A DNA stretch of 64,000 nucleotides from Fonsecaea monophora (Eukaryota > Ascomycota > Eurotiomycetes > Chaetothyriales > Herpotrichiellaceae). The translations under genes and the position numbers were made by a program. Where the stretch lies: the NCBI RefSeq assembly GCF_001642475.1, contig NW_019173966.1, forward strand, positions 1 to 64,000, given 5' to 3'. Of the stretch, positions 10,210 through 20,154 are shown in pieces; within the stretch, counting starts at the first letter, position 1; each line of letters opens with the position of its first letter. Under the pieces are notes generated by a model. That model saw only the letters and a list, made by a program, of their open reading frames with translations. It was not told the DNA's origin and searched no databases.

Positions 10210-13200
10210 TCACATCAACTTCAGATTCGCGAAGCTCTTAACAATCGTTCCGTCAATTTGACTTAGCCAACGGTATTGAAAATTCTCCAGCCCGCCGGTC
10301 CTCTCAATCACCTGCCTCAACCTCGACCCGATAAATTCGCGTACATTAATGGTATAGATTGGATCGTGGTTACTCAAGACCCTCTTCCGACCATCCTCTG
10401 GTGTTGCGTCAGGCCATTCAGGAACATCTCCACCATCTCCATGACGGTTATGCCATAGGTAATCTCCTTGGGACTCGTCTGCTGCTTCTTGACCTAGCTC
10501 AGTGCAAATATCGGTCCAGATTGTGAACATTGTCTCGAGGTTCTCGAGCATGACTGTCGGAAAACGTGGAGAAATCGTACAGGCAAGCAGATTTGTCAGG
10601 GCAAGGACCTGAAGCTTCTTGCGCAGGATGTCACCTATGGCGTCAATGTGAAGAAACCATTCTGTCAGAAGCCATTCGGCCGGTGGGAGAACAGAGGATG
10701 GCGCTGAGGTTGATGTGGATGTAACGTTGGTAGCGTTTACTGCTTGAACGAATTGGTCTGGCGAGAGGAGAACCATACGTGCCAGGAGACTGAAAAGGCT
10801 CGTTTCTCCCGGGCCAATGATGTCTGGTGGTTTGCGGGTCGGACGAGGATCCTGATGATAGTCGTATGCTTCTTTGAGGAGGCCCATCAGGGACTCCAGG
10901 TAGTGGGTATTCAGCATCGATTCCAAAAGATGTGTGAGGCCCTGTTGAGGATCCACACTGGACAGAGACTCGACCGACATTGTAGAAACGAGATTTTCTA
11001 GAACATGAGGTGCCAATGACGCATCCCTTGCTCGACTGGTTGATAGAGCCGGCAAGAAAGATTTCATTGACGTGAGGAGCGGTGTCAGGAACTGGGGTGA
11101 CAGGACAGTAGCGGGCGACAATATCGTATATGATTCTGTGAGCTCGAATATCTGCCGCAGAAGCTCACCGCCCATATCCAACAGGGGTAGGAGAGATTGA
11201 GATAGGGATAACAGGTCTGAAGAGGCGTGCTCTGTCGGGGTTTGCTGTACAATGGCAGCCCACAGTTCGAGTGCCTCTTCAAGTAGATACACAATTGCTT
11301 CCGACTGTGGTTGAATGGAGTCATGAATTAGGGGGAGAATGGGTCCATGGTAAGCCAGGCTCTTCTGCCCAAGACTGTTGACAATTGCGGTGATCAAGGT
11401 CAAGATTGCTTGTTTCATCAAGTGTTCTTCACCAGATTCTGCCCATAGTGGCGGGAGCATCGACATTATGCCCTGTGCATATGGTTCTATGTGGCCTTCC
11501 AGCCTCGTCACCGCCACTCTGACTGTCTCGAGTAATGCCATTTTTGTCTCAGACAGTTCTGTCTCAGCAATGAGGGATATGACACTCTCTAGCAGAGGCG
11601 TAGCGTAGGGGCTGAAATCAGAGTAGCTGAATTCGAAAGGCTCTAATACGAGACGCAGCTGCCGTCCTGCCGTCACGCGAACGACATGGTCATTGAGGGG
11701 CTCTCGGCTAGAAAGCAAGTGGGTGAATATTTGATAAACTGCGATTCGATCGAGTATTTCTGGTTTGATTGGGACCCATTGGCCTAGTAAGATTGCAGTG
11801 CGTCGCCGAAGGAGATTGTAATTTGGTCTGTTCATCTGTACTTCCTGCACCAGGGTCTCGCGAAGGAAAGTATTGAAGTCAAGGACGTCCTCTAGACAAG
11901 CGGCTGCTATTCCAATGGCTGAGTAGAGGCTGTCTTTCAGGAGCACATCGGTGTTCGAAATGGTGGCGTATTGATAGAACACCTGGAGTAACCGTGGAAC
12001 CAGAAGCTCTTTGAAGTTGATGACTAGATCGAGGAATAATTTTTCCGAACATGAGCGTATCGAGAACTCCCATGCGTCTGCAATTTCTTCCTCTCGGCGC
12101 TCCCACTCGTCTGGTTCCTGTTCCCAGTCTCGCAGGTCGGAAGGCCGAAGGATGAAGTATTGGGTCACTAAAAGCTCCATCAATCGAAGAACGAAGTCTT
12201 GCGTAAGGACTGTGTTTTTGACGTAATCGACGGCATGTTTCCTGTCTTGCTTGTCCTCTGGGGTGACGTATTTGAATGTTTGGACTGGATTGAAGACCAT
12301 CTTCAGGCAAGCACGGAATAACAACAGGCCTTTCAAGCGAAGCTTCTCGATTGGGGACTCTTCAGCATTGTCGCCACTGCGGTATACTTTCCAGTCAAAG
12401 TTCCCCTGCAAGGACGCCTGCTTGGCCTCCGTCTCGCTGATTATAGACCAGGAGCGGTTCAGAATGTCCATGCAGCCGAGAAGCACGAAGGAGGCTGGGT
12501 GATTTCGAGCCATGTCGAGAAATAATTTGGACAACTGCAGGAGATGCTTCAAGAGCATGCTTTGAGCTTCGGCTGGGAGTTCTTGAGTGTATGCTGCCCA
12601 GAATATCTGTTGGTGATTCTGCAGGAGGTTCCAGAATTCCTTGACTGCTTCTTCTCGATGAGGATTCTCGAAACCAACCACGAGAAGTCTCCGCAATGTC
12701 TTCAGCGCCGAATGACTGCTGACCGTGCTAGCAAGATCGGTTTGAGGAGCGACCGACTGCCACCTAGCCACCAAACTGACATAGAGACGCCCAAGGACCT
12801 GCAAAAGCTCCAATGCCACATTTTGAAGGCTTTTCTTCGTGCGCTGTAGACGTCCCGATGCCAGCTCCTTGATTATCTGCAGGGTAATGGTCAAGATGTT
12901 CGAGATGTAGAGATTCGCACTGAGATCCTCATTGGCAGCTCGAAGATGTTGTATTATGACGTTGATGACATCCGGCCAGTCATGAGGAAATTCGTACCGA
13001 ACAATCTTCGCGAGCATTAGAGCATTCTGGAGTGCAAGGGCTGAGTTGGGTTCGTGAACGCCCGCTTCGATAGCCCTCGATCTGATCTGTTCCTTCTCGG
13101 TCTTGCTGATAGGATTTACGGACGTTTTCCTCCAGTGTTTGTCGATGCCATTCTTGAGTTGGATGATGGCCTGGAAGCGTACTTCTTGGCTGAGGGAGAA

Positions 13201-13383
13201 GTCGGCGTAGACATCTTGAAGGAGAGCATAATAGCCAGGCGACTTTTCCCAGTTCCCAATCTGTTGCGTGGCCACCTTCAGACTCTGGGCTGTCGGCAGT
13301 GAGGCGCTTTGGAGGGTAGATATGACAGCATTCCTGGTCAGAGGATTAGTTTCACCCTCGGCCTCGATAGTGAAGGAGGGCAT
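10210..13383 (-). CDS. KAP120: Importin-beta family nuclear transport receptor (Kap120 / importin-11)
   Basis: A single exon of 1057 aa, close to yeast Kap120 (about 1030 aa). It is a karyopherin that carries cargo through nuclear pores in a Ran-GTP-dependent way; in yeast it is linked to ribosome-assembly factors. The N-terminus contains the importin-beta N-terminal domain with the family hallmark RFQAIIQLKNGIDKHW-like segment (residues ~75-95) followed by helical HEAT repeats throughout. The C-terminus KSFANLKLM also matches the family. I chose the ATG at 13383 (MPSFTIEAEG): the open frame extends 63 codons further up but begins with TTG and has no other Met. It is divergent from PEX2 with 429 bp between. 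Confidence 0.9.
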   Translation of the reverse strand: MPSFTIEAEGETNPLTRNAVISTLQSASLPTAQSLKVATQQIGNWEKSPGYYALLQDVYADFSLSQEVRFQAIIQLKNGIDKHWRKTSVNPISKTEKEQIRSRAIEAGVHEPNSALALQNALMLAKIVRYEFPHDWPDVINVIIQHLRAANEDLSANLYISNILTITLQIIKELASGRLQRTKKSLQNVALELLQVLGRLYVSLVARWQSVAPQTDLASTVSSHSALKTLRRLLVVGFENPHREEAVKEFWNLLQNHQQIFWAAYTQELPAEAQSMLLKHLLQLSKLFLDMARNHPASFVLLGCMDILNRSWSIISETEAKQASLQGNFDWKVYRSGDNAEESPIEKLRLKGLLLFRACLKMVFNPVQTFKYVTPEDKQDRKHAVDYVKNTVLTQDFVLRLMELLVTQYFILRPSDLRDWEQEPDEWERREEEIADAWEFSIRSCSEKLFLDLVINFKELLVPRLLQVFYQYATISNTDVLLKDSLYSAIGIAAACLEDVLDFNTFLRETLVQEVQMNRPNYNLLRRRTAILLGQWVPIKPEILDRIAVYQIFTHLLSSREPLNDHVVRVTAGRQLRLVLEPFEFSYSDFSPYATPLLESVISLIAETELSETKMALLETVRVAVTRLEGHIEPYAQGIMSMLPPLWAESGEEHLMKQAILTLITAIVNSLGQKSLAYHGPILPLIHDSIQPQSEAIVYLLEEALELWAAIVQQTPTEHASSDLLSLSQSLLPLLDMGGELLRQIFELTESYTILSPATVLSPQFLTPLLTSMKSFLPALSTSRARDASLAPHVLENLVSTMSVESLSSVDPQQGLTHLLESMLNTHYLESLMGLLKEAYDYHQDPRPTRKPPDIIGPGETSLFSLLARMVLLSPDQFVQAVNATNVTSTSTSAPSSVLPPAEWLLTEWFLHIDAIGDILRKKLQVLALTNLLACTISPRFPTVMLENLETMFTIWTDICTELGQEAADESQGDYLWHNRHGDGGDVPEWPDATPEDGRKRVLSNHDPIYTINVREFIGSRLRQVIERTGGLENFQYRWLSQIDGTIVKSFANLKLM

Positions 13384-13812
13384 CTTCGTCGTGGAGTGAC
13401 CTAAATGCTGGCGACACTTGTCATGCTGGTGTTGAAGAGAAGGGATCTTTGGCAAGAGGAGAGATTGCAAAGAGCCGGCAAGGTTCTTGTCAACATGAGA
13501 CCGAGATTGATGGAGAAGGCTCTGATGAAACACATTAAAGGAGCCCCAGCCTTTCGTTGTGGCTTCACACAATGGGCAGCAATAAAAATGGTCTGAAAAG
13601 GGCTACTGGTGCCTTAAAACAGCAAGAGGCTGCGGCTCGTGACGAGGAACGCAACATGGACGGATCGGCGAAGCCACTGGCCAAACTATCACCGAAGCCA
13701 GCCTCGGTTGCTCATTAATTTAATATTATTGCTTTTCAACCTAGACCAGAAATCTTCTGATTGTCCTTCTGCCTCCTCCCCTTTCTGCGTGCCACCTTCA
13801 GATGACCACGCC
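13384..13812. promoter_or_regulatory. Divergent promoter region, KAP120 / PEX2
   Basis: 429 bp separate the two start codons. An AT-rich patch (ttaatttaatattattg, around 13714-13730) lies about 85 bp before the PEX2 ATG and could serve its core promoter. No other motif stands out. Confidence 0.4.
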
Positions 13813-15201
13813 ATGTCATCCAGCAGCTTTGCCGCTGCTCAAGAACGCATCCTAGCACGGCAGACAGCCAGACAACAGGAAGCCCGCGCCGCCCTCACGC
13901 TACAGCCCGAGATCAACAGTAGCCGGTCCTCCTTCGCCCGACTCACGCAGTCCCTACGACCCAAACTATCATCGTTCTGGATAACTCTGCTAGAGTCGGA
14001 AGGCACACGGCCCGCCTTTAGAGTCGGGCAAGTGGATGCTGAACTTCTTGACGAAGAGTTGCTGGGTTTATTGAAGACACAAGTGGCGGATGCTCTAAAA
14101 TACGTCGGACCACATCTTCAGGATGACTGGTCGCAAGAAATTCTACTTGCTCTCCGGGCGGTCTTGTTCAAACTATCTATATGGGACAATGACGCTTCGT
14201 ACGGCGCAGCTCTACAGAACCTCCGATACGTTGACGCGAGAAAACCTGGACTGGCCCTTCCCAAACCAACAAGATGGCAAAAGAGCCTCTACGGCCTTTT
14301 GACGGTCTTCGGACGATATGGATGGGATAAGTGGGAAGACTGGCTGATTGATCAAGAGCGAGGCTATACCGCGCCTTCAGACGCCGTCCAGACGCTGATG
14401 CGCTTCACCTCCTTCATCTCCACAACCCATTCGATCGCCGCTTTTTGCTCCTTCCTGGTATTTCTTGTGAATGGGCGCTACCGGACCCTTACAGATCGCT
14501 TGCTGAGGTTGAGACTTATGTCGCCATCCAATCAAGTTAGCCGGGAAGTCTCGTTTGAGTACCTAAATCGTCAACTAGTCTGGCATGCCTTTACCGAATT
14601 TTTACTATTTCTTTTGCCGTTGGTCGGCATCAGTCGATGGCGAAGATGGCTCTCCAGAATGTGGAAAAAAACAAAAGATGCGATGAAATCACCTACACAA
14701 GCAGAGGACGATGGCGATAGGATAAAAAGCGGACCGTTGGCTTTTCTACCCGAGCGGACTTGCCCAATTTGTTATCAAGACCAGAACCCAACGTCTACGT
14801 CTGAAGCCGAGATCCTAGGAGCGAATACCGCCGCTGGAGGAGGCGTCATTGGTTCGGCCACTACCGACGTGGTGAATCCTTACGAAACAATACCATGCGG
14901 CTGTATATACTGCTTCGTGTGCATCGCCACTAAGATCGAAGCAGAGGAGGGTGCTGGTTGGACATGTTTGCGTTGTGGAGAGATCATCTATAAATGTCAG
15001 CCGTGGAACGGCGATATTGTTTTGGCTGAAAAGAAAGCCAATAATAAAAACACCAAATCAGTTGGATTTTCTGTCGTCAATGACCACTCGGGCGAGCGGT
15101 ATCGAGATGAACCGTCCGAAGATACACCGGAAATGATGGACTCTACTCTGAACGCAAGCCAATGGACAATGGCGGATCACGAGTCTTCCAGCAGTTCATG
15201 A
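13813..15201 (+). CDS. PEX2: Peroxisome biogenesis factor 2 (RING E3 ubiquitin ligase)
   Basis: A single exon of 462 aa. PEX2 sits in the peroxisomal membrane with PEX10 and PEX12 and ubiquitinates the import receptor PEX5 for recycling. The Pex2/Pex12 N-terminal domain spans about residues 30-290: it opens with QERILARQ, shows VDAELLDEELL near 75, and has two to three hydrophobic segments near 195-275. The C-terminal RING carries CPIC (residues 317-320), then CGCIYCFVC, then CLRC. About 40 residues separate the first and second Cys pairs, an insert I know from filamentous-fungal PEX2. The ATG at 13813 (MSSSSF) is the natural start: the longer frame starts with GTG. A Ser/Glu-rich tail follows the RING. 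Confidence 0.93.
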   Translation: MSSSSFAAAQERILARQTARQQEARAALTLQPEINSSRSSFARLTQSLRPKLSSFWITLLESEGTRPAFRVGQVDAELLDEELLGLLKTQVADALKYVGPHLQDDWSQEILLALRAVLFKLSIWDNDASYGAALQNLRYVDARKPGLALPKPTRWQKSLYGLLTVFGRYGWDKWEDWLIDQERGYTAPSDAVQTLMRFTSFISTTHSIAAFCSFLVFLVNGRYRTLTDRLLRLRLMSPSNQVSREVSFEYLNRQLVWHAFTEFLLFLLPLVGISRWRRWLSRMWKKTKDAMKSPTQAEDDGDRIKSGPLAFLPERTCPICYQDQNPTSTSEAEILGANTAAGGGVIGSATTDVVNPYETIPCGCIYCFVCIATKIEAEEGAGWTCLRCGEIIYKCQPWNGDIVLAEKKANNKNTKSVGFSVVNDHSGERYRDEPSEDTPEMMDSTLNASQWTMADHESSSSS

Positions 15202-15479
15202 TTCCAAGCAGGTAACACTGGAGTTTGCGATGCCGTTGTGATTCGCACCCAGGTCCCACTGGTAGCCATGTTTTCGCGCTTCGGATGCAGTGACGCTGAA
15301 GTCGATGAAATCTGTCAACATGTGTGAAGACGAGAGTGAAGACGAGACACTTGCTGAAGGGATGCGGAGAGGCATATGCGCCGAATGTATTACCACGTTT
15401 GATAGTCTCGTTCTGTGGACACCAGAAGCTCACTCCATCCTATTTCACAGACTCTGCTACAGCCGGTCCGCTGGTCGAC

Positions 15480-16524
15480 TCAGGTATACGTGTTCCCATT
15501 GGCGACCAACTCTTCGAATGTTCCTTTGTCATGGCCTGGGATAACCTTACCCTTGGTCGTCCTCTCCAATTGCTTCAGCCGCTGAGTGCTCTGGAACCAT
15601 GATGGATGATCCCTGGCGAGCCATCCCTGAGGAATACCGTCGCGCCACTGGAGGGACAGTTCAGTGTTGAGCAGATCGATAGGTGGATGGACACTCACAT
15701 TTTCGATAACGTGACAGTGGTCACTGATGAAGAAGAACGTACCACTATCGGGCATGTTGATTTGCATTCCAATCAATCCTGTTACCTATCTACCAGCAAC
15801 TTCTTTTTCGGGAAACAGGCATGGCACTCTCACCGTCAGTATGTCCTGGGAGGTGGTGCAAGGTGATACCTTGGCAAAAATCGAACGTTCGCTCATCGAA
15901 GGTTTTCCAATTCCTACAAAATATCAGCATCATGGACACATGACAGCTTGGTGCGGGGACGACATACAAGCTCAGTTTGAGGTAATGTTCCATGTAGACA
16001 CCCACATCTGCACCCGTCGCGACAGACCAGAAAGCCGACTTGAGTTCCCGATCGTGGACCCAAATTTCAACGTCTTTTTTGTCGAGGAATTCGTCCAATC
16101 CTCCCGCATGGTCGAGATGGAGATGACCGATGATGATTTTCTTGATATCCTCGAGCTTGTTTCCCGTTGCCTCTACCGCAGCCTTCAGCTCATGTTGAGG
16201 CTCATAGCGCACGCGCGAGAACAGGTCAGAGAGCACGGGACCCCAGATCTCCGGGTAGTCCTTGCCACACCCTGTCTCCCACAGGATGAGACCCTCATGC
16301 GGGTGCTCGATAAGGATACAGTACATGGGCAGCTCTCTCCGTTTGTTGACAAAGGAGTTTTTTTCGGTGCTCTTCAGGCTGGTGTTCCCGCCACGAACCA
16401 CGAAAGCCTCGTCACATTCGAGCCAGCCCACCTCGAGGACGTGAAATTTGGTTCCTTTGGGGCAGACATTGGAAACATGGTTAGGCACGGCGCCCCGGTC
16501 GATTTGGGCTTGGATAGCAGACAT
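15480..16524 (-). CDS. Metallo-beta-lactamase-fold hydrolase, N-acyl-homoserine-lactonase-like
   Basis: Four exons: 15968-16524, 15834-15913, 15699-15778, 15480-15647; phases 2, 1 and 0 join to 294 aa. The metal-binding signature HLHLDH is at residues 134-139, followed by HLPGHTDG split by an intron, SDHCHV and the late VIPGHD. Together these supply the His/Asp ligands of a two-zinc centre. The layout and C-terminal RDGIPQGWLARDHPSWF-type segment resemble bacterial AiiA/AhlD lactonase relatives found in fungi. The real substrate in a fungus (mycotoxin, plant or bacterial lactone) cannot be read from sequence. The ATG at 16524 is the first Met; the frame extends four codons to a TTG. It converges on PEX2 with 278 bp between. 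Confidence 0.88.
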
Positions 16525-17176
16525 CGTGGAAGACAAGCGACGATATGAACCACGGACTGGAAAATCAGAGCGCAGGTCTGGGAGAGGCAGATGGCCCGGA
16601 TCTGAAATACCGGATTTTGAGGGGCTCCTACATTACAGCTGTCGAGCTCGCCCCGCATCCCAAGAGCACTCCGCCTGCGGAGTGTGGACGAAGCTGAGGC
16701 AACAGTGGCCGTTTACGGCGTCTTGAAGGAGGAGTGGAAGCGGAGACAGCGAAGCAGGGGCATTTTCCGAGATTGCAGCAACGTCTCGGGCTCTCTAGGT
16801 TGACGATATGGTGAAATCAAGCCTCGGATTTCGCACCAACGGGGAACCACAGTGGGAATTTCGAAATAGCGAGAGGGGAAACGATGGGGGTTTTCAGAAG
16901 ACTGTGACGTACCAAAAACCCAAGGATACTCCCCGCCGGCAAAGCACCGCAAGGTCTCCTATTGGATCTTTTTGAGGAGGGGCGCAGAAGGGGGGCAGAT
17001 CTATCTTGATTCTCCTCTGGATGGGGAAGCATCCGAGGCACCCGAGTACTCCAACAACACCATGGGGATGGATTTGCATGTCTTTGGTTCTATTCAACGT
17101 CTCTTCAAGTAGCGAACCAGCTGAGACACAAAGCTGCGGCTTGTTTTCCTCTGCTGGTGGAGCACCAAGCTCTGCA
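16525..17176. other. Intergenic upstream of lactonase-like gene
   Basis: 652 bp between the lactonase-like start and the F-box-like ORF stop, both on minus. A 119-codon minus frame (16894-17253) overlaps the end of the F-box-like ORF in another frame and shows no domain. I cannot assign it. Confidence 0.4.
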
Positions 17177-17575
17177 TTAGCTCGCCTTCTCTCTATCAAG
17201 ACTTTTGCTTGTTGCTTCCCTGTTTTGCCGAAGTTTATCCTCCTCCTGTTCAATGGCCCTGTGGTTTCCCAACTCTAGCATTGTTTTCTCCACTTGCCGT
17301 TGCCACCCTGTCAGTTGTCGCATATGAAAGGGACAGGTTAGATCCCTGCAAGATAAAAGGGATCTGTGGTGGAAGCGGCGGGGAAAGGCGTGAGCGACGT
17401 GCTCGAAATGGCCGAGAGCTGTGTGCTTTGCTTCTTCGGAGGCCGCGATAATGGTGAAAATGGGATCGTCGAGGACGATGTTCGCCATCATCTTACAGGT
17501 CAAGGTGAGGACGAGGTCCCGGTAAGATCGTTTGGTCAGGATCAGAAGGACCACTTCGCGAGGGAGGTCTCTCAT
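17177..17575 (-). CDS. Small F-box-like hypothetical protein
   Basis: A 132-aa frame begins with MRDLPREVVLLILTK, which has the LPxEVxxxIL pattern of an F-box helix 1, followed by a second helix (YRDLVLTLTCKMMANIV) that fits the usual F-box continuation. F-box proteins bind Skp1 and recruit substrates to SCF ubiquitin ligases. The remaining residues are charged and helical (many E, K, R and Q). The open frame continues upstream of the ATG for about 27 codons without another Met, so an upstream exon is possible. The downstream frame 16894-17253 might belong to the same gene through an unseen splice. Assignment rests on one short motif. Confidence 0.4.
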   Translation of the reverse strand: MRDLPREVVLLILTKRSYRDLVLTLTCKMMANIVLDDPIFTIIAASEEAKHTALGHFEHVAHAFPRRFHHRSLLSCRDLTCPFHMRQLTGWQRQVEKTMLELGNHRAIEQEEDKLRQNREATSKSLDREKAS

Positions 17576-18639
17576 GCGGGCGCCCAGGTGGGTCGCTTCA
17601 TTCGAGGAAGAGCGGCCGTCTGACGTCGGAGCACGGATCTGGACGCACGCCTTGTCAGAGTATCCTCACAACATGGGACTGGACATCAACTACCGTCTGT
17701 GGGATGTGGAAAGGCGGTATTGCCTGAGCCAAGTGTACCATTGTGCCAACGATTTGTCATTGTCGAACGCCAGGTCTAGCGAAACGGTCATAAGAACAAG
17801 GAAGGATAGCCGAAGAGATATTTATAAATGTGAACTTTTGGAAGATTTGAACATGCCAATTCATTACGTTCGTTGTTCCTTGAAAAATATTGACTGATGG
17901 ACGAAGCAGGGAAGCGCTCAGTTCATACCCCACAACTATCTGGTTATGACACTCTGGTACAAACCCGAGCTATTACAAGAGCTTTTGCGGTCGACGCCGA
18001 GGACAAGCAATGCTGGAAGACCGAGAGGAGGAAGGCCTGCGACGCGACATCTCATGTTGATATGATATGTCGCGAGTAGTGTTTTTGAGGACAGGTGGGT
18101 GCACTCAGCCTTGCCGCGAAAGGACCAGCCCTATCTGCCACAAAGACAGAGTCACATTTGGTTGTTGAACGAAATGAGAGGCCTGATTTCATCACGTTTC
18201 CCAGCTAACTTGGTAACGTCCTGCGTTTTGATGAACACAATGCCCTGCACTTGAGAGTCCCAGTGGTGAGGAGAGTCTAAAAGCGGCGTACGCTCAAGGT
18301 GAAGTGGGAGTGAAATAAGCTAGCCCCCAAATAGACTAGCGCACATGTGGTTCTAGCGAATGTCGGGGGAACGAATGACTGGCCGATGAAGTGGGAATGA
18401 ATCACCAACACTTCACAGCCCCCATGACCACCACTCTCACAACAACAACGACTTCATTGTCTCGATTTTGCAGCCAAGCTCTTCTGCCACTTCACTGACA
18501 ATCTTCACTACTGCTGCACACAAAAAATAGAGACATGAAACGCCGTGCATCCCGCTTGACCTTCCCAAACAGACCTACCTTCCTCTAACCATCCCCTCCC
18601 AATAAAGATCTAGAAGGTCGCCTCCTCCCGAAAGTGCAC
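17576..18639. promoter_or_regulatory. Divergent intergenic region, F-box-like / NYN protein
   Basis: 1.06 kb without a supported gene. The last 200 bp before the NYN ATG are C-rich/pyrimidine-rich (ccctcccaat and similar), typical of a 5' leader. Short frames of 60-120 codons show nothing recognisable. Confidence 0.4.
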
Positions 18640-20154
18640 ATGCCGGACGACCAGAAGCTCCCGTCATGGGACCTCGACGATGCCATCAGACTCTTGAATA
18701 GTCTCGCTCTCAAGTACGGCGATGCTCCAACCAGCCCTGGACCTGTCAATTACAAGAACAAGGACAAAGCAGGCGACAACACCGGCGGAGGCTCACTCGG
18801 TGACTTCTCTATTGTGTGGGATTACCTGGGGTGCCCTCACACTGCTGATGAACAGCAAGCTACAGAGCTCGTCAAATATGAGGTCAACGATGAAGAGGTG
18901 GCGGAAGTCGATCTGAACCAGATCAGCAAGGGCGTGCGTTGGCGAGATGAGGTGGATGGCGCTGACCTTGAAGACAACGTCGAACCGCCAATTAATAAGG
19001 CCACTGCCGCGTACATTCGCAACCAGAAGCGTGCCGCGAGGAGAGCCAGAGCCAGGGGAAGAGCTGAAAAGCTCCCCACCGAGGAGAGGACTGTCTCCGA
19101 CACCACGGACCTGGAATCAGGAGAAGAACTCGAGTCGCTACGTCGCTCGCCGGACCGCAGAGCTGTTATTGACGGTATTCTCGGCCGCAGCCGACCAGGC
19201 TTGCGCGACAACAGTTCCCCTCCAACCTCTCCCTCGCCTCCCAAGGTCGAAATCAGAACTCCGAAACGGGATTACCCTGTCTCCAACCCCTTTGTGTGGC
19301 CTATCACGCCTGTCATCACGCCTTCGCCGCACACAGTCATTGTTCCTCGTGATGGACTGACCACCAGAACCAGAAAACAAGCTCTGATTACCCAGTTGAT
19401 GCGTCGTCATCCTGAAGAGCAAACATATCTAAGGAATGTTGGACTACTTGAACCTGCCTTTACTCCACTGAATACGTCTGACATTGGCATCCATGTCTTC
19501 GTTGACATGTCGAATATATCCATCGGCTTCCACGATTGCTTGAAATTGGCACGTGGTATGCCGCGTGAGACCCGCCTTAGACGAGTCCCTCTCTCATTCC
19601 ACAATCTTTCTCTCATCCTCGAACGCGGTCGTCCATGCGCCAAACGTGCCCTGGTTGGTTCCGATAAATATGCGGCAATCCACCAGGCCACCTCGATCGG
19701 CTATGAAACCAACATTCTCGAGCGCGTGCACAAGGCCAAGGAGCTAACGCCGCGTCAGAAGAAATACCAGTCCCGGTCTGGGGGTGAGACAAGTGGTTCT
19801 GAAACGAACGCAGGTCTCCCCAGGCTGTCGGCTCCGGAGAAATGGGTCGAACAGGCTGTGGACGAAATTCTACACCTGAAGATCCTCGAGTCGATTGTTG
19901 ATTCGGAGAAACCTAGCACCATTGTTCTCGCCACTGGCGACGCTGCCGAGGCCGAGTACTCGGGCGGGTTTCTGCGGATGGTCGAACGCGCCTTGGAAAA
20001 ACAGTGGAAGGTGGAGCTGGTCAGCTTCAGGCTGAATACCAGTAGCTTGTACAAGAGAAGGGAGTTCCGCATGAGGTGGGGACACCTGTTTAAATGTATC
20101 GAGATGGATCCGTTTGTCGAGTTTTTGATCGATGAGGACGAGACCGATGGTTAG
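18640..20154 (+). CDS. NYN (PIN-like) domain protein, putative RNase
   Basis: A single exon of 504 aa. The first ~260 residues are charged and disordered, with an Arg/Ala-rich run (RAARRARARGRAEK, about 137-150) and Ser/Pro-rich segments. From about residue 284 a compact domain begins with HVFVDMSNIS (Asp289, Asn292), then a segment CAKRALVGSDK, then an acidic IVDSEKPSTIVLATGDAAEAEYSGGF stretch in which TGD (432-434) matches the second acidic motif. This is the NYN/PIN-like nuclease pattern. Family members bind metal with conserved Asp residues and often cleave RNA, but catalysis is inferred. The ATG at 18640 is used because the frame's earlier start (18634) is GTG. The 5' leader contains no other in-frame Met. 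Confidence 0.75.
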   Translation: MPDDQKLPSWDLDDAIRLLNSLALKYGDAPTSPGPVNYKNKDKAGDNTGGGSLGDFSIVWDYLGCPHTADEQQATELVKYEVNDEEVAEVDLNQISKGVRWRDEVDGADLEDNVEPPINKATAAYIRNQKRAARRARARGRAEKLPTEERTVSDTTDLESGEELESLRRSPDRRAVIDGILGRSRPGLRDNSSPPTSPSPPKVEIRTPKRDYPVSNPFVWPITPVITPSPHTVIVPRDGLTTRTRKQALITQLMRRHPEEQTYLRNVGLLEPAFTPLNTSDIGIHVFVDMSNISIGFHDCLKLARGMPRETRLRRVPLSFHNLSLILERGRPCAKRALVGSDKYAAIHQATSIGYETNILERVHKAKELTPRQKKYQSRSGGETSGSETNAGLPRLSAPEKWVEQAVDEILHLKILESIVDSEKPSTIVLATGDAAEAEYSGGFLRMVERALEKQWKVELVSFRLNTSSLYKRREFRMRWGHLFKCIEMDPFVEFLIDEDETDG

